A DNA stretch of 64,000 nucleotides from positions 721,087 to 785,086 of the forward strand of contig JAHCIJ010000002.1 of the NCBI GenBank assembly GCA_026129255.1, in the 5' to 3' direction. The notes below the pieces were generated by a model, which was given only the letters and a program-made list of their open reading frames with translations, had not been told where the DNA came from and made no database searches. This document shows positions 51,932-60,350 of the stretch, one piece after another; position 1 is the stretch's first letter; every line of letters starts with the position of its first letter. This DNA comes from Anaerolineales bacterium. GTDB taxonomy: Bacteria > Chloroflexota > Anaerolineae > Anaerolineales > UBA11579. The translations under genes and the position numbers were made by a program.

Positions 51932-53719
51932 ATGCCGCGCGAGCACTTCTGGCGTTACCTGGTGATGGCCGGTGCCTTCGCCATCTTTGGCGCCCTGATC
52001 CTGGTCAAGACCTATGCTATTCAGAGCGGCCCGCAGGCCGAAGTCTTTTTGCGTCAAGGTGAATTGCATAGCCGCGAGCAAACCGAGATCCAGCCGCCGC
52101 GCGGCATTATCTACGACCGCAACGGCAACATTCTTGCTGGCAACCGCACGGTGTATGAGATCGGTGTTGACCTGGCCTCGGTGAGGAACCCGCAGGCCAT
52201 TGCCTTGGCGCTCAGTGCCCTGGTCGGCGCCGATTACAACACTGTGCTGGAGCGTGCCAGCATTCCGGCTTCACCCAACGCCGTGTACGTGGTTCTGGCC
52301 AATTACGTGCTGCCCGAAAAGGTCGCTCTGCTCAAGAGCTACGATGTATCCGAGGAAGCAGAAAGCATGGACAGCACCGACTGCTCCAACGACGCGGCTC
52401 TGACCGGCCTGCTGTGCGAGCCCAAGTTGGTGCGCAGCTACCCGGAGCGTGACCTTGCCTCCAACGTGCTCGGCTTCGTAAACCATGAGAGCCTGGGCTA
52501 TTTCGGTGTAGAGCAGCAGTACCAAAGCCTGCTCGCCGGTGAACCGGAGAAAGTATGGCTGCCCATCTCGCCTGTACGCGTGCAAGAGCGCCCCGAGGTG
52601 CCGCCTGGCGCCAGCATCGTGCTCACCATTGACCGCGAGATCCAGGCCATGGTGGAAGACACGCTGGATGCCCATCTAGCCCGCACCGGCGCCGAATCCG
52701 GCACCGCCGTTGTGATGGACCCCAAGACCGGCGAGATCCTGGCGATGGCCTCCACGCCGCGTATGGACCTCAATGAGTTCCAGAACTATGGCGACATCTA
52801 CACCAATGAGGTGCCCTACAACCGCGCCGTCAGCGAGATCTATGAGCCTGGCTCGATCTTCAAAGTCATTACTGCCGCTGCGGCTATTGACACGGGCGAA
52901 GTGACACCCGAAACGCCTTTCCCAGACCCAGGCTTTTACAACATTGGCGGCATCACTATTCGCAACTGGAACAACCGCGCCTGGGGCGACCAGACGGTTC
53001 AAGGCTGTATGCAGCACTCGTTGAATGTGTGCATGGCCTGGCTGGGTGATGTAAAGCTTGGCCCCACGCTCTTTTATGAGTATGTAGACCGCTTTGGTTT
53101 TGGCCACTCCACCGGGATCGACCTGGCAGGTGAACAGTTGGGCACCGTGAAAAGAGAGGGTGTCCCTGGCTGGACGTATTCAGATTTGGGTACCAACACC
53201 TTCGGGCAGGGCATCGCGGTGACGCCCATCCAGATGGTGATGGCGGTCTCGGCCTTCATCAATGACGGGCAGATGGTCATGCCGCACATTGTCAAGTCTG
53301 TCATTCAAGATGGCTCGCAGTACAACGTCTCGCCGCAGTTTGCAGGTCAGCCCATCTCTGCCGAGACGGCTCGCACCATGAATGAGATGTTGGCGCAATC
53401 GCTTGAAGGCGAGAGTTCGCTGGCCATGGTGCCAGGCTACCGCCTGGCAGGCAAAACCGGCACGGCGCAGATCCCATCGCCCACTGGCTATGATGAGAAT
53501 CAGACCAATACCTCCTTTATTGGTTGGGGTCCGGTAGAGAACCCGCGCTTCATCGTGTTCGTATGGCTGGAGCGCCCGGCGACCTCCACCTGGGCCTCGG
53601 AAGTGGCTGCCCCGCTGTTCGCTGATATTGTGGAGCGCCTGGTGGTCTTGCAGGCCATCCCGCCCAATTACAACGGCATAGGCACAGTCTCCAACACCGG
53701 GCAGGGGGGGCAACAATGA
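51932..53719 (+). CDS. ftsI: division-specific transpeptidase (penicillin-binding protein)
   Basis: A 595-residue class B penicillin-binding protein that cross-links septal peptidoglycan. It has an N-terminal membrane anchor (residues 9-29), a dimerisation domain starting with PPRGIIYDRNGNILA, and a transpeptidase domain with the active serine in EPGSIFKV (about residue 307), SLN in MQHSLNVC and AGKTGTAQ. It lacks PASTA repeats. It is two bases from the ftsL-like gene and overlaps murF by ATGA. Confidence 0.93.
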   Translation: MPREHFWRYLVMAGAFAIFGALILVKTYAIQSGPQAEVFLRQGELHSREQTEIQPPRGIIYDRNGNILAGNRTVYEIGVDLASVRNPQAIALALSALVGADYNTVLERASIPASPNAVYVVLANYVLPEKVALLKSYDVSEEAESMDSTDCSNDAALTGLLCEPKLVRSYPERDLASNVLGFVNHESLGYFGVEQQYQSLLAGEPEKVWLPISPVRVQERPEVPPGASIVLTIDREIQAMVEDTLDAHLARTGAESGTAVVMDPKTGEILAMASTPRMDLNEFQNYGDIYTNEVPYNRAVSEIYEPGSIFKVITAAAAIDTGEVTPETPFPDPGFYNIGGITIRNWNNRAWGDQTVQGCMQHSLNVCMAWLGDVKLGPTLFYEYVDRFGFGHSTGIDLAGEQLGTVKREGVPGWTYSDLGTNTFGQGIAVTPIQMVMAVSAFINDGQMVMPHIVKSVIQDGSQYNVSPQFAGQPISAETARTMNEMLAQSLEGESSLAMVPGYRLAGKTGTAQIPSPTGYDENQTNTSFIGWGPVENPRFIVFVWLERPATSTWASEVAAPLFADIVERLVVLQAIPPNYNGIGTVSNTGQGGQQ

Positions 53720-55155
53720 GCGCGGCACACAGCCTGACCCTGGCCGACGTTATTGAAGCGCTGAGCGGCGTGCGCCCGGCGGGAGCCGAGGCGATTGCGC
53801 TCAGCGGTGCTGTGCACGACTCACGTGAGGCGCAGGCGGGTAGCCTGTTCGCCGCCCTGCGCGGTGAGCAGGCGGATGGGCATGACTACGCCGCCGCCGC
53901 TTTCGCCAACGGCGCACTGGCGGCTTTAGTAGAGCGCCCGCTGGATGGCTACGCTACGCTGGACCTGCGCCGCGGCCAGCCGCCCGCGGCAGGTGCTGCC
54001 ATCAGCGCACCGCAGTGCATTGTGGTGGATGACGTCTTGCTGGCCCTGCAGCAGGCCGCCCGCTTCTGGCGCCGCAAGCTGAGCGCGCTGCGCGTAGTGG
54101 GCATCACTGGCAGCGTAGGCAAGACCACCACCAAAGAGCTGACTGCCGATGTGCTCGGCCAGCGCTTTCGCACCTTTAAATCTGCGGGCAACTACAACAA
54201 TGAGATCGGCCTGCCGCTCAGTGTACTGGGCATTGCACCGGACACCGAGCGCGCCGTGCTGGAGATGGGTTTCTACGTCCCCGGCGAGATCGCGCTGCTG
54301 GCCGACATCGCCGTGCCGGAGATCGGTGTGGTCACCAACATCGGCACGGTGCATGCGTCACGCGCTGGCTCGCAAGAAGCCATCTACCGAGGCAAGGCGG
54401 AGTTGGTGCAGAACCTGCCCAAGGACGGCGTAGCCATCCTCAATTATGACGATCCCTTCGTCAAGCGCATGGCGGAGGAAACTCCGGCGCGCGTCTTCTT
54501 CTACGGGCTGGACCCGGCCGCAGACTTGTGGGCCGATAACATTGAAGGCCTCGGCCTGGACGGGGTACGTTTCCGTCTGCATTATCAAGGCGAAACGCTG
54601 CACGTGCGCATCCCGCTCATTGGGCGGCACTCGGTGCACACCGCGCTGCGCGCCGCCGCCGTAGGCCTCATTGAGGGCATGGATTGGGGCGCCATCCTCA
54701 GCGGCCTGCGCATCGGCAACGCCCAGCTGCGTCTGATGGCGGTGCCGGGCCGCCATGGCTCGCTGCTGCTGGACGATACCTACAACGCCTCGCCTGAATC
54801 GACTTCGGCGGCGCTCAACCTGCTCAGCGAGCTGGAAGGGCGCAAAGTGGCCGTGCTGGGCGATATGCTAGAGCTCGGCCAGTACGAGGAGCAGGGCCAC
54901 CGCGTGGTGGGCAACCTGGCGGCCCGTGTGGTCGATCTGCTCGTCACCGTGGGCGAGCGCGCCCACATCATCGCCGAGACGGCGCGTGGCGCCGGATTGC
55001 AGGCCGCGGCGGTGAGCGAATTTGAGGACACCGATTCTGCGCTGGCTTTTCTGACCGAGTCGTTGCAGGCTGGCGATGTGGTGCTGGTCAAGGGCTCGCG
55101 CGCCGTACACATGGACAAGATCGTGCCGTATTTGGAGGAGAAGCATGGACGGTAG
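53716..55155 (+). CDS. murF: UDP-MurNAc-tripeptide--D-Ala-D-Ala ligase
   Basis: MurF adds D-Ala-D-Ala to the UDP-muramyl tripeptide in the cytoplasm. The 479-residue protein has the P loop GITGSVGKTTTKE, then NYNNEIGLPLSVLG, the metal and base region TNIGTVHASRAGS, and the C-terminal DDTYNASPESTSAAL, all MurF-specific. It follows ftsI directly, where murE is normally first, so murE is not here. Confidence 0.94.
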   Translation: MSAAHSLTLADVIEALSGVRPAGAEAIALSGAVHDSREAQAGSLFAALRGEQADGHDYAAAAFANGALAALVERPLDGYATLDLRRGQPPAAGAAISAPQCIVVDDVLLALQQAARFWRRKLSALRVVGITGSVGKTTTKELTADVLGQRFRTFKSAGNYNNEIGLPLSVLGIAPDTERAVLEMGFYVPGEIALLADIAVPEIGVVTNIGTVHASRAGSQEAIYRGKAELVQNLPKDGVAILNYDDPFVKRMAEETPARVFFYGLDPAADLWADNIEGLGLDGVRFRLHYQGETLHVRIPLIGRHSVHTALRAAAVGLIEGMDWGAILSGLRIGNAQLRLMAVPGRHGSLLLDDTYNASPESTSAALNLLSELEGRKVAVLGDMLELGQYEEQGHRVVGNLAARVVDLLVTVGERAHIIAETARGAGLQAAAVSEFEDTDSALAFLTESLQAGDVVLVKGSRAVHMDKIVPYLEEKHGR

Positions 55156-56134
55156 CGCCACTGCGCTGGTGCTGGCCGGCGTGAGCTTTGTGCTCACCGT
55201 CATCTGGGGCGGCCCGCTGATCCGTATTTTGCGCCGCATCAAGGTGGGCGACAGCATTCGTGTAGAAGCCCCGGAGCGTCACATCATCAAAGTCGGTACG
55301 CCCACCATGGGCGGCGTCATGTTCATCCTGCCTGTGCTGCTGGTCACCGTGCTGCTTAACGCGGTTTCGCTCATCGGCCTGACTGGGGTGGGCCTCTCTG
55401 TGCTGGTGCCGATGGGCGCCATGATCCTGTTCGGTGCGCTGGGCAGCCTGGACGATATTCGCAAGCTGCAGCGCAAAGTGGGCGAAGGCATGCGCGCCCG
55501 CAGCAAGCTGCTGATCCAGATCGCCCTGGCGGCTGTGCTGGCCTTTAGTTTGCGTGAGCTGCTGCACGTGCCGGAGATGTACTTGCCCGGCGTGCCCACC
55601 GAGATCAATCTGGGCTGGTTCTTCTATCCGGTGGCGATCTTCATCATTGTGGGTGCGGCCAACGCGGTCAACTTTACTGACGGGCTGGACGGTATGTCTG
55701 GCCTCATCTCGGCCACCGCCTTTGCCACGTTTGGTTTCGTGGCCATTTTGCAGGGGCAGACCTTTCTGGCACAGTTCTGCTTCACGCTGGTGGGGGCGTT
55801 GTTCGGTTTCCTGTGGTTCAACGTGCACCCGGCACAGCTCATCATGGGCGATACCGGCTCTGTAGCACTGGGCGCCTGCCTGGGCGTAGTGGCGCTGATG
55901 ACCGGCCAGTGGATCCTGCTGCCCATCATTGCCATTATCCCGGTGAGCGAGATCCTCAGCGTGATCCTGCAAGTAGGCTTCTTCAAACTCACCGGCGGCC
56001 GCCGCGTCTTCAAGATGACGCCGCTGCATTTGCATTTTGAACTCTCCGGCTGGAGTGAAACGCAGATCGTGCAGCGTTTCTGGCTCATCAGCCTGCTCTT
56101 CGCCATGATCGGCGTAGCCCTGGCGGTGCTTTAG
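55145..56134 (+). CDS. mraY: phospho-MurNAc-pentapeptide transferase
   Basis: MraY moves phospho-MurNAc-pentapeptide to undecaprenyl phosphate, giving lipid I. The 329-residue protein has ten membrane segments, the GTPTMGGVMF motif, GSLDDIRKLQRK (double aspartate), NAVNFTDGLDGMSG and IMGDTGS, and TPLHLHFELSGWSE with the catalytic-side histidines. The ATG at 55145 lies 11 bases inside murF. Confidence 0.96.
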   Translation: MDGSATALVLAGVSFVLTVIWGGPLIRILRRIKVGDSIRVEAPERHIIKVGTPTMGGVMFILPVLLVTVLLNAVSLIGLTGVGLSVLVPMGAMILFGALGSLDDIRKLQRKVGEGMRARSKLLIQIALAAVLAFSLRELLHVPEMYLPGVPTEINLGWFFYPVAIFIIVGAANAVNFTDGLDGMSGLISATAFATFGFVAILQGQTFLAQFCFTLVGALFGFLWFNVHPAQLIMGDTGSVALGACLGVVALMTGQWILLPIIAIIPVSEILSVILQVGFFKLTGGRRVFKMTPLHLHFELSGWSETQIVQRFWLISLLFAMIGVALAVL

Positions 56135-56136
56135 CA

Positions 56137-57531
56137 ATGCGCTGGGCTGGCAAGAAGGTCGTCATCATCGGGGCTGCACGCCAGGGGCTGGCCACGGCCA
56201 AGTACCTGGCCCGCCACGGCGCGCGCCCGGTGCTGACTGATGCGCGCAGCGCCGAAGAGTTGGCCGAGGCGCAGGCAGCGCTGGCCGGGCTGCCGGTGGA
56301 GTGGGCGCTGGGCGGCCATCCGCTCAGCCTGCTGAACGGCGCTGACCTGGTGTGCCTCTCGGGCGGCGTGCCCAGCGATATTGAGCTGGTGCGTGTAGCC
56401 AAAGAGCGCAATATCCCGATCTCGAACGACTCGCAGCTGTTCTTGGAGCTGGCGCCGTGCCGCGTGGTGGGCATCACCGGCTCAGCGGGCAAGACCACCA
56501 CCACTACGCTGGTGGGGCGCATGCTGACCGGGCTTGAAGGCTACGGCGTGCGCAAAGTGTGGGTGGGCGGCAACATCGGCCGCCCGCTGCTGGCGGATGT
56601 GGACGAGATGCAGGCCGATGATATTGCCGTGATGGAGCTTTCCAGCTTCCAGCTGGAGTGGATGACGCGCGCGCCGCACGTGGCCGCCATCCTCAACCTG
56701 GCGCCCAATCATTTGGACCGCCACGCGGATATGGACGAATACATTGCGGCCAAAGCGCGCATTCTGGAGCACCAGACCTCGGAAGATATTGCCGTACTCA
56801 ACCGGGAAGACTCACGCTCGTGGCCGCTGGCCGAGGGCACTAGCGGACACGGTAGTGGCCGCGTACAGGGCAGCACGCTGTGGTTCACCGGCGGCCTGCT
56901 GGCCACCGGGCAGCACGGCGTGTTCGTGCGCGCTGGCAACATTTGGCTGCGCGATGCGCGTGGCGAGCACGAGTTGTTGCCGCTCAACGCCATCGAGCTG
57001 CGCGGCGAGCACAACTTGCTGAACGTGCTGGCAGCCTGTGCGCTGGCCGCGGCGGCCGGTGCACGCCCGCAAGATATGCTGGCTGGGTTGCAGGGCTTCC
57101 ACGGCGCACCGCACCGTTTGGAGTTTGTACGCAGTTTGCGCGGTGTGGAATATTACAACGACTCGATTGCCACCGCGCCGCAGCGCGCCGAGGCCGCCGT
57201 GAACGCTTTTGGGCAGCCGCTGGTGCTGCTGCTGGGCGGGCGTGACAAAGCGCTCGACTGGAGCGGCCTGGTGCACCTGGCCGCCCAACGCGCCAGCCGC
57301 GTGGTGTTGTTTGGCCAGGCGGCGCCGATGCTGGAGCACTTGTTTGCCGAAGGCGCGCCGCAGCTGCCGCGCCACAGCGTGCACGGCTTCGATGACGCCG
57401 TGCAGCTGGCCGCCGCCGAAGCCCGCCCGGGCGAAGTGGTGCTGCTGGCGCCTGGCGCCACCAGCTTTGATGAGTTCAAAGATTTTGAAGCCCGCGGCGA
57501 ACGTTTTCGCCAATTGGTGAGTGAGCTATGA
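56137..57531 (+). CDS. murD: UDP-MurNAc-L-alanine--D-glutamate ligase
   Basis: MurD adds D-glutamate. The 464 residues include an N-terminal nucleotide-binding fold with GAARQGLATAKYLARHGARP, the P loop GITGSAGKTTTTTL, NLAPNHLDRHADMDEYI and LLGGRDK in the C-terminal domain. It lies two bases after mraY and overlaps ftsW by ATGA. Confidence 0.95.
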   Translation: MRWAGKKVVIIGAARQGLATAKYLARHGARPVLTDARSAEELAEAQAALAGLPVEWALGGHPLSLLNGADLVCLSGGVPSDIELVRVAKERNIPISNDSQLFLELAPCRVVGITGSAGKTTTTTLVGRMLTGLEGYGVRKVWVGGNIGRPLLADVDEMQADDIAVMELSSFQLEWMTRAPHVAAILNLAPNHLDRHADMDEYIAAKARILEHQTSEDIAVLNREDSRSWPLAEGTSGHGSGRVQGSTLWFTGGLLATGQHGVFVRAGNIWLRDARGEHELLPLNAIELRGEHNLLNVLAACALAAAAGARPQDMLAGLQGFHGAPHRLEFVRSLRGVEYYNDSIATAPQRAEAAVNAFGQPLVLLLGGRDKALDWSGLVHLAAQRASRVVLFGQAAPMLEHLFAEGAPQLPRHSVHGFDDAVQLAAAEARPGEVVLLAPGATSFDEFKDFEARGERFRQLVSEL

Positions 57532-58832
57532 CCGAAGAAACCTTTGACCAGTTTGATGCCGCCGCAGAAGCCATGGCCGAGCCGCGCCGCACGCGCGGTC
57601 GACGACGTGCGGGTGGCCGCCGCAAAGCCAGCTTCTGGCCCACGTCTGAGCTCAATCTGGATGTGCCGCTGTTCCTGGCCGTCTTCGCCCTGCTGATCTT
57701 CGGCGTGCTGATGGTGTATTCCTCTAGCTGGGATTTTTCCCTGCGTGAGTACCGCGATGCGACGCTCATGTTTAGACGCCAGCTGGTTACTATGACCATC
57801 GGTGTTGTCGCCGGCATCGTGGCCTATTTCATTGACTATCGCTTCTGGCGTAAATACGCCGTGCTCATGATCGTGGGCACCATCGGTGCCCTGGTAGCAG
57901 TGTTGTTCCTCAGCACCGGCATGGTAACCACCTCACGCGCCTTGGTCGATGGCTCGTATATGCCCGGTGAGTTTGCCAAAGTCGTTACTATCTTTTACCT
58001 GTCGGTGTGGTTGAGTTCCAAGCGTGAGCAACTGGTAGCAGTTGACCGCGGCATCCTGCCCCTGGCGGCCATTGTGGGTGTGATGGCGGGCCTGATCCTG
58101 CTGCAGCCCGACTTTAGCGCGGCGATCACTATGGTGGTGCTGGGCGGCCTGATGTTCTTCCTGGCTGGTGGCAGCATGAAGCAGATCGGCATCATGTTGC
58201 TGGTGGCCAGTGTGCTGGGGGCGCTGTTCGTCAGCGTGAGCGCCACCAGCCAGGCACGTATCAGCAGTTATCTGGATAGTTTGCAAGACCCGACCCAGGC
58301 CAACAATCACATCTTGCGCTCGTTTGAGGCGTTTGTGAAAGGCGGCTGGTTTGGCGTGGGTATCGGCCTGGCCGATACCAAGCTCACCGGCCTGCCGGTG
58401 GCGCCCACCGACAGTGTCTTCGCCGTGGTGGGTGAGGAACTCGGCCTGGTGGGGGCGGGCGCGCTTGCGTTGTTGTACGGCGTGGTGCTGTGGCGCGGCA
58501 TGGTCATCGCCCGCGAGGCGCCCGACATGATGGGCGCGCTGTTGGCCGGGGGCATAACGATATGGATCACCATGGAAGCCTACATGAACATGGGCGTGAT
58601 GGTGGGCTTGCTGCCGTTTGCGGGCAATGCGCTGCCGCTCATCAGCTATGGCGGTTCCAGCCTGGTGTCGGTGCTGGGCGCGTTGGGGTTGGTGCTCAGC
58701 GTCTCGCGTGTGTCCAAGCTGCAGAGCAATAAGAACGAAAGGATCGTCGATGCGACTACTCGTGGCCGCCGGGGCGAGCGGGGGTGGGGTCTATCCCGCG
58801 CTCGCCGCGCTGCAAGAACTGGGCGCAACTAA
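57528..58832 (+). CDS. ftsW: septal peptidoglycan polymerase FtsW
   Basis: FtsW is the SEDS glycosyltransferase that polymerises septal glycan with its penicillin-binding partner. The 434 residues have a charged, arginine-rich cytoplasmic N-terminus of about 40 residues, about ten membrane segments, LLQPDFSAAITM (invariant Asp region), TDSVFAVVGEELGLVGA and LPFISYGGSS-like LPLISYGGSSLVSVL. The last 83 bases overlap murG in another frame, an unusually long overlap. Confidence 0.94.
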   Translation: MTEETFDQFDAAAEAMAEPRRTRGRRRAGGRRKASFWPTSELNLDVPLFLAVFALLIFGVLMVYSSSWDFSLREYRDATLMFRRQLVTMTIGVVAGIVAYFIDYRFWRKYAVLMIVGTIGALVAVLFLSTGMVTTSRALVDGSYMPGEFAKVVTIFYLSVWLSSKREQLVAVDRGILPLAAIVGVMAGLILLQPDFSAAITMVVLGGLMFFLAGGSMKQIGIMLLVASVLGALFVSVSATSQARISSYLDSLQDPTQANNHILRSFEAFVKGGWFGVGIGLADTKLTGLPVAPTDSVFAVVGEELGLVGAGALALLYGVVLWRGMVIAREAPDMMGALLAGGITIWITMEAYMNMGVMVGLLPFAGNALPLISYGGSSLVSVLGALGLVLSVSRVSKLQSNKNERIVDATTRGRRGERGWGLSRARRAARTGRN

Positions 58833-59856
58833 CCTGGAGCTGCTGTGGGTAGGGGGCGAAGGCGGCATGGAGCAGGAGCTGGTGACCCGCGCGGGCTACC
58901 GGCTCACGACGCTGCCTGCCGCCGGCCTGCACGGCGTGGGGTTGGCACAGCTGCCGCGTAACCTGTGGCAGTTGCTGCGCGGTGTGCTGGCGGCGCGCCG
59001 CATTCTGGCCGAGTTCAAGCCGGATGTGCTGTTCTTCACCGGCGGCTTTGTGGCCGCGCCGATCGCCATGGCGGGCAGCCAGCTCCCGACACTGGCTTTT
59101 GTGCCGGATGCGCGCCCGGGCTTCACGCTGCGCTTTATTGCGCGCTATGCCGATGTCATCGCCAGCGTGGCCAGCGAAGTGGCCGCGCATTTCAAGGCTG
59201 GGCAACGCGTCGAGGTCACCGGTTACCCCGTGCGCAGCGAGCTGGCCGCCTGGGCGCAGGGCCGCCGCGCCGAAGCGCTGCGTCATTTTGGCCTGAGTGA
59301 TGCGCTGCCTGTGCTGCTGGTGTTTGGCGGCAGCAAGGGTGCACAAAACATCAACCGCGCTGCGGTGGCGGCATTGCCGGACTTATTGCAAGATATGCAA
59401 GTGATACACATCAGCGGGCAGGCCAACTGGCAAAGCGTTCAGATAGAGCAGGCAGCTTTACCGCCTGCTCTATCTGAACGCTACCGGGCCTTCCCGTATT
59501 TGCACGAGGACATGGGCGCCGCCTTCGCCGCGGCCGATTTGGCGGTGTGCCGGGCTGGCGCGTCGACTTTTGGCGAGCTGCCGCTGTTCCAGCTGCCCGC
59601 CGTGCTGGTGCCGATCCCGTTCAAGCAGCACATCCAGCACGACAATGCAGCGCTGCTAGCGCAGCGCGGTGCGGCCGTGGTGCTGGCCGATGCGGATATG
59701 GGCAGCCAGCTGGCCGCCACCGTACGCGGCCTGCTGGCCGATGCGCCGCGTCTGCAGGCCATGCGTGAGGCCATGGCCGCCATCGCGGTGCCGGATGCTG
59801 CGGCGCGCCTGGCAGGCCTGCTGCGCCAGTTGGGCGCACAGGGGGCACAAGCGTGA
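58750..59856 (+). CDS. murG: UDP-GlcNAc:lipid I N-acetylglucosaminyltransferase
   Basis: MurG makes lipid II at the inner membrane face. The 368-residue protein has the N-terminal glycine-rich loop AAGASGGGVYPALA, TGGFVAAPIA, the linker FGGSKGAQNINRA and the donor-binding VCRAGASTFGEL. The canonical loop GGTGGH reads GASGGGVYP, so the usual histidine is absent. A 20-bp perfect inverted repeat lies inside the gene (59434-59482). The ATG lies inside ftsW; the stop overlaps the next gene as GTGA. Confidence 0.93.
   Translation: MRLLVAAGASGGGVYPALAALQELGATNLELLWVGGEGGMEQELVTRAGYRLTTLPAAGLHGVGLAQLPRNLWQLLRGVLAARRILAEFKPDVLFFTGGFVAAPIAMAGSQLPTLAFVPDARPGFTLRFIARYADVIASVASEVAAHFKAGQRVEVTGYPVRSELAAWAQGRRAEALRHFGLSDALPVLLVFGGSKGAQNINRAAVAALPDLLQDMQVIHISGQANWQSVQIEQAALPPALSERYRAFPYLHEDMGAAFAAADLAVCRAGASTFGELPLFQLPAVLVPIPFKQHIQHDNAALLAQRGAAVVLADADMGSQLAATVRGLLADAPRLQAMREAMAAIAVPDAAARLAGLLRQLGAQGAQA
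59434..59482. repeat. 20-bp perfect inverted repeat inside murG
   Basis: AGCGTTCAGATAGAGCAGGC (59434-59453) and its exact complement (59463-59482) flank a nine-base loop. The frame is kept and the encoded segment (QSVQIEQAALPPALSERYRA) has the normal length for MurG at this place. Confidence 0.92.
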
Positions 59857-60350
59857 TCACGTTCAACGCGCTGCTGTGGATGTTCGTGGGCATGTTCACT
59901 GTCATGGGCTTCATGCGCGGTTTTAAGCGGGAAGTCTTGATCACGATGTCCGTTGTGGGCGGTGTATTTGCCATCATCGTGATGGACATGATCTATCCTG
60001 TGAGCGGCGGCGACGATATTCAGTTCATTGTGCGCGGCAGTATTCTGTTGGTCTTTATCATTGTTGCCTATCACGAGCGCCGTCTGCAGCAATTCTCAGA
60101 TGGCATGGTCAAGCACCACTGGCGCAACAAAGCACTCGGCGCTGTATTGGGTGGTGCAAATGGTTTCTTTATCGTCACCGCCTTTTTGTATTACCTCAGT
60201 AAATACAACTACCCCTTTGCCTTTGTCACTCCGGCTGGGGTGGAGTTGAGCGCCCTGTTGGAGTACAGCATCCCGGTATGGGTGACGGGGCAGTGGGCTT
60301 ACCTTGCTGCCGCCGTCGTGATCCTCCTTGTTTTGCTGGTGTTCATATGA
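59853..60350 (+). CDS. CvpA-like membrane protein
   Basis: A 165-residue protein with about four membrane segments and the N-terminal FMRGFKREV motif seen in CvpA-family proteins, followed by VYPVSGGDD loop-like sequence. CvpA is linked to colicin V production and envelope homeostasis. It lies between murG and murC with GTGA and ATGA overlaps on both sides, so it is a fixed part of this cluster, probably with an envelope role. Family assignment is moderate. Confidence 0.65.
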   Translation: MITFNALLWMFVGMFTVMGFMRGFKREVLITMSVVGGVFAIIVMDMIYPVSGGDDIQFIVRGSILLVFIIVAYHERRLQQFSDGMVKHHWRNKALGAVLGGANGFFIVTAFLYYLSKYNYPFAFVTPAGVELSALLEYSIPVWVTGQWAYLAAAVVILLVLLVFI

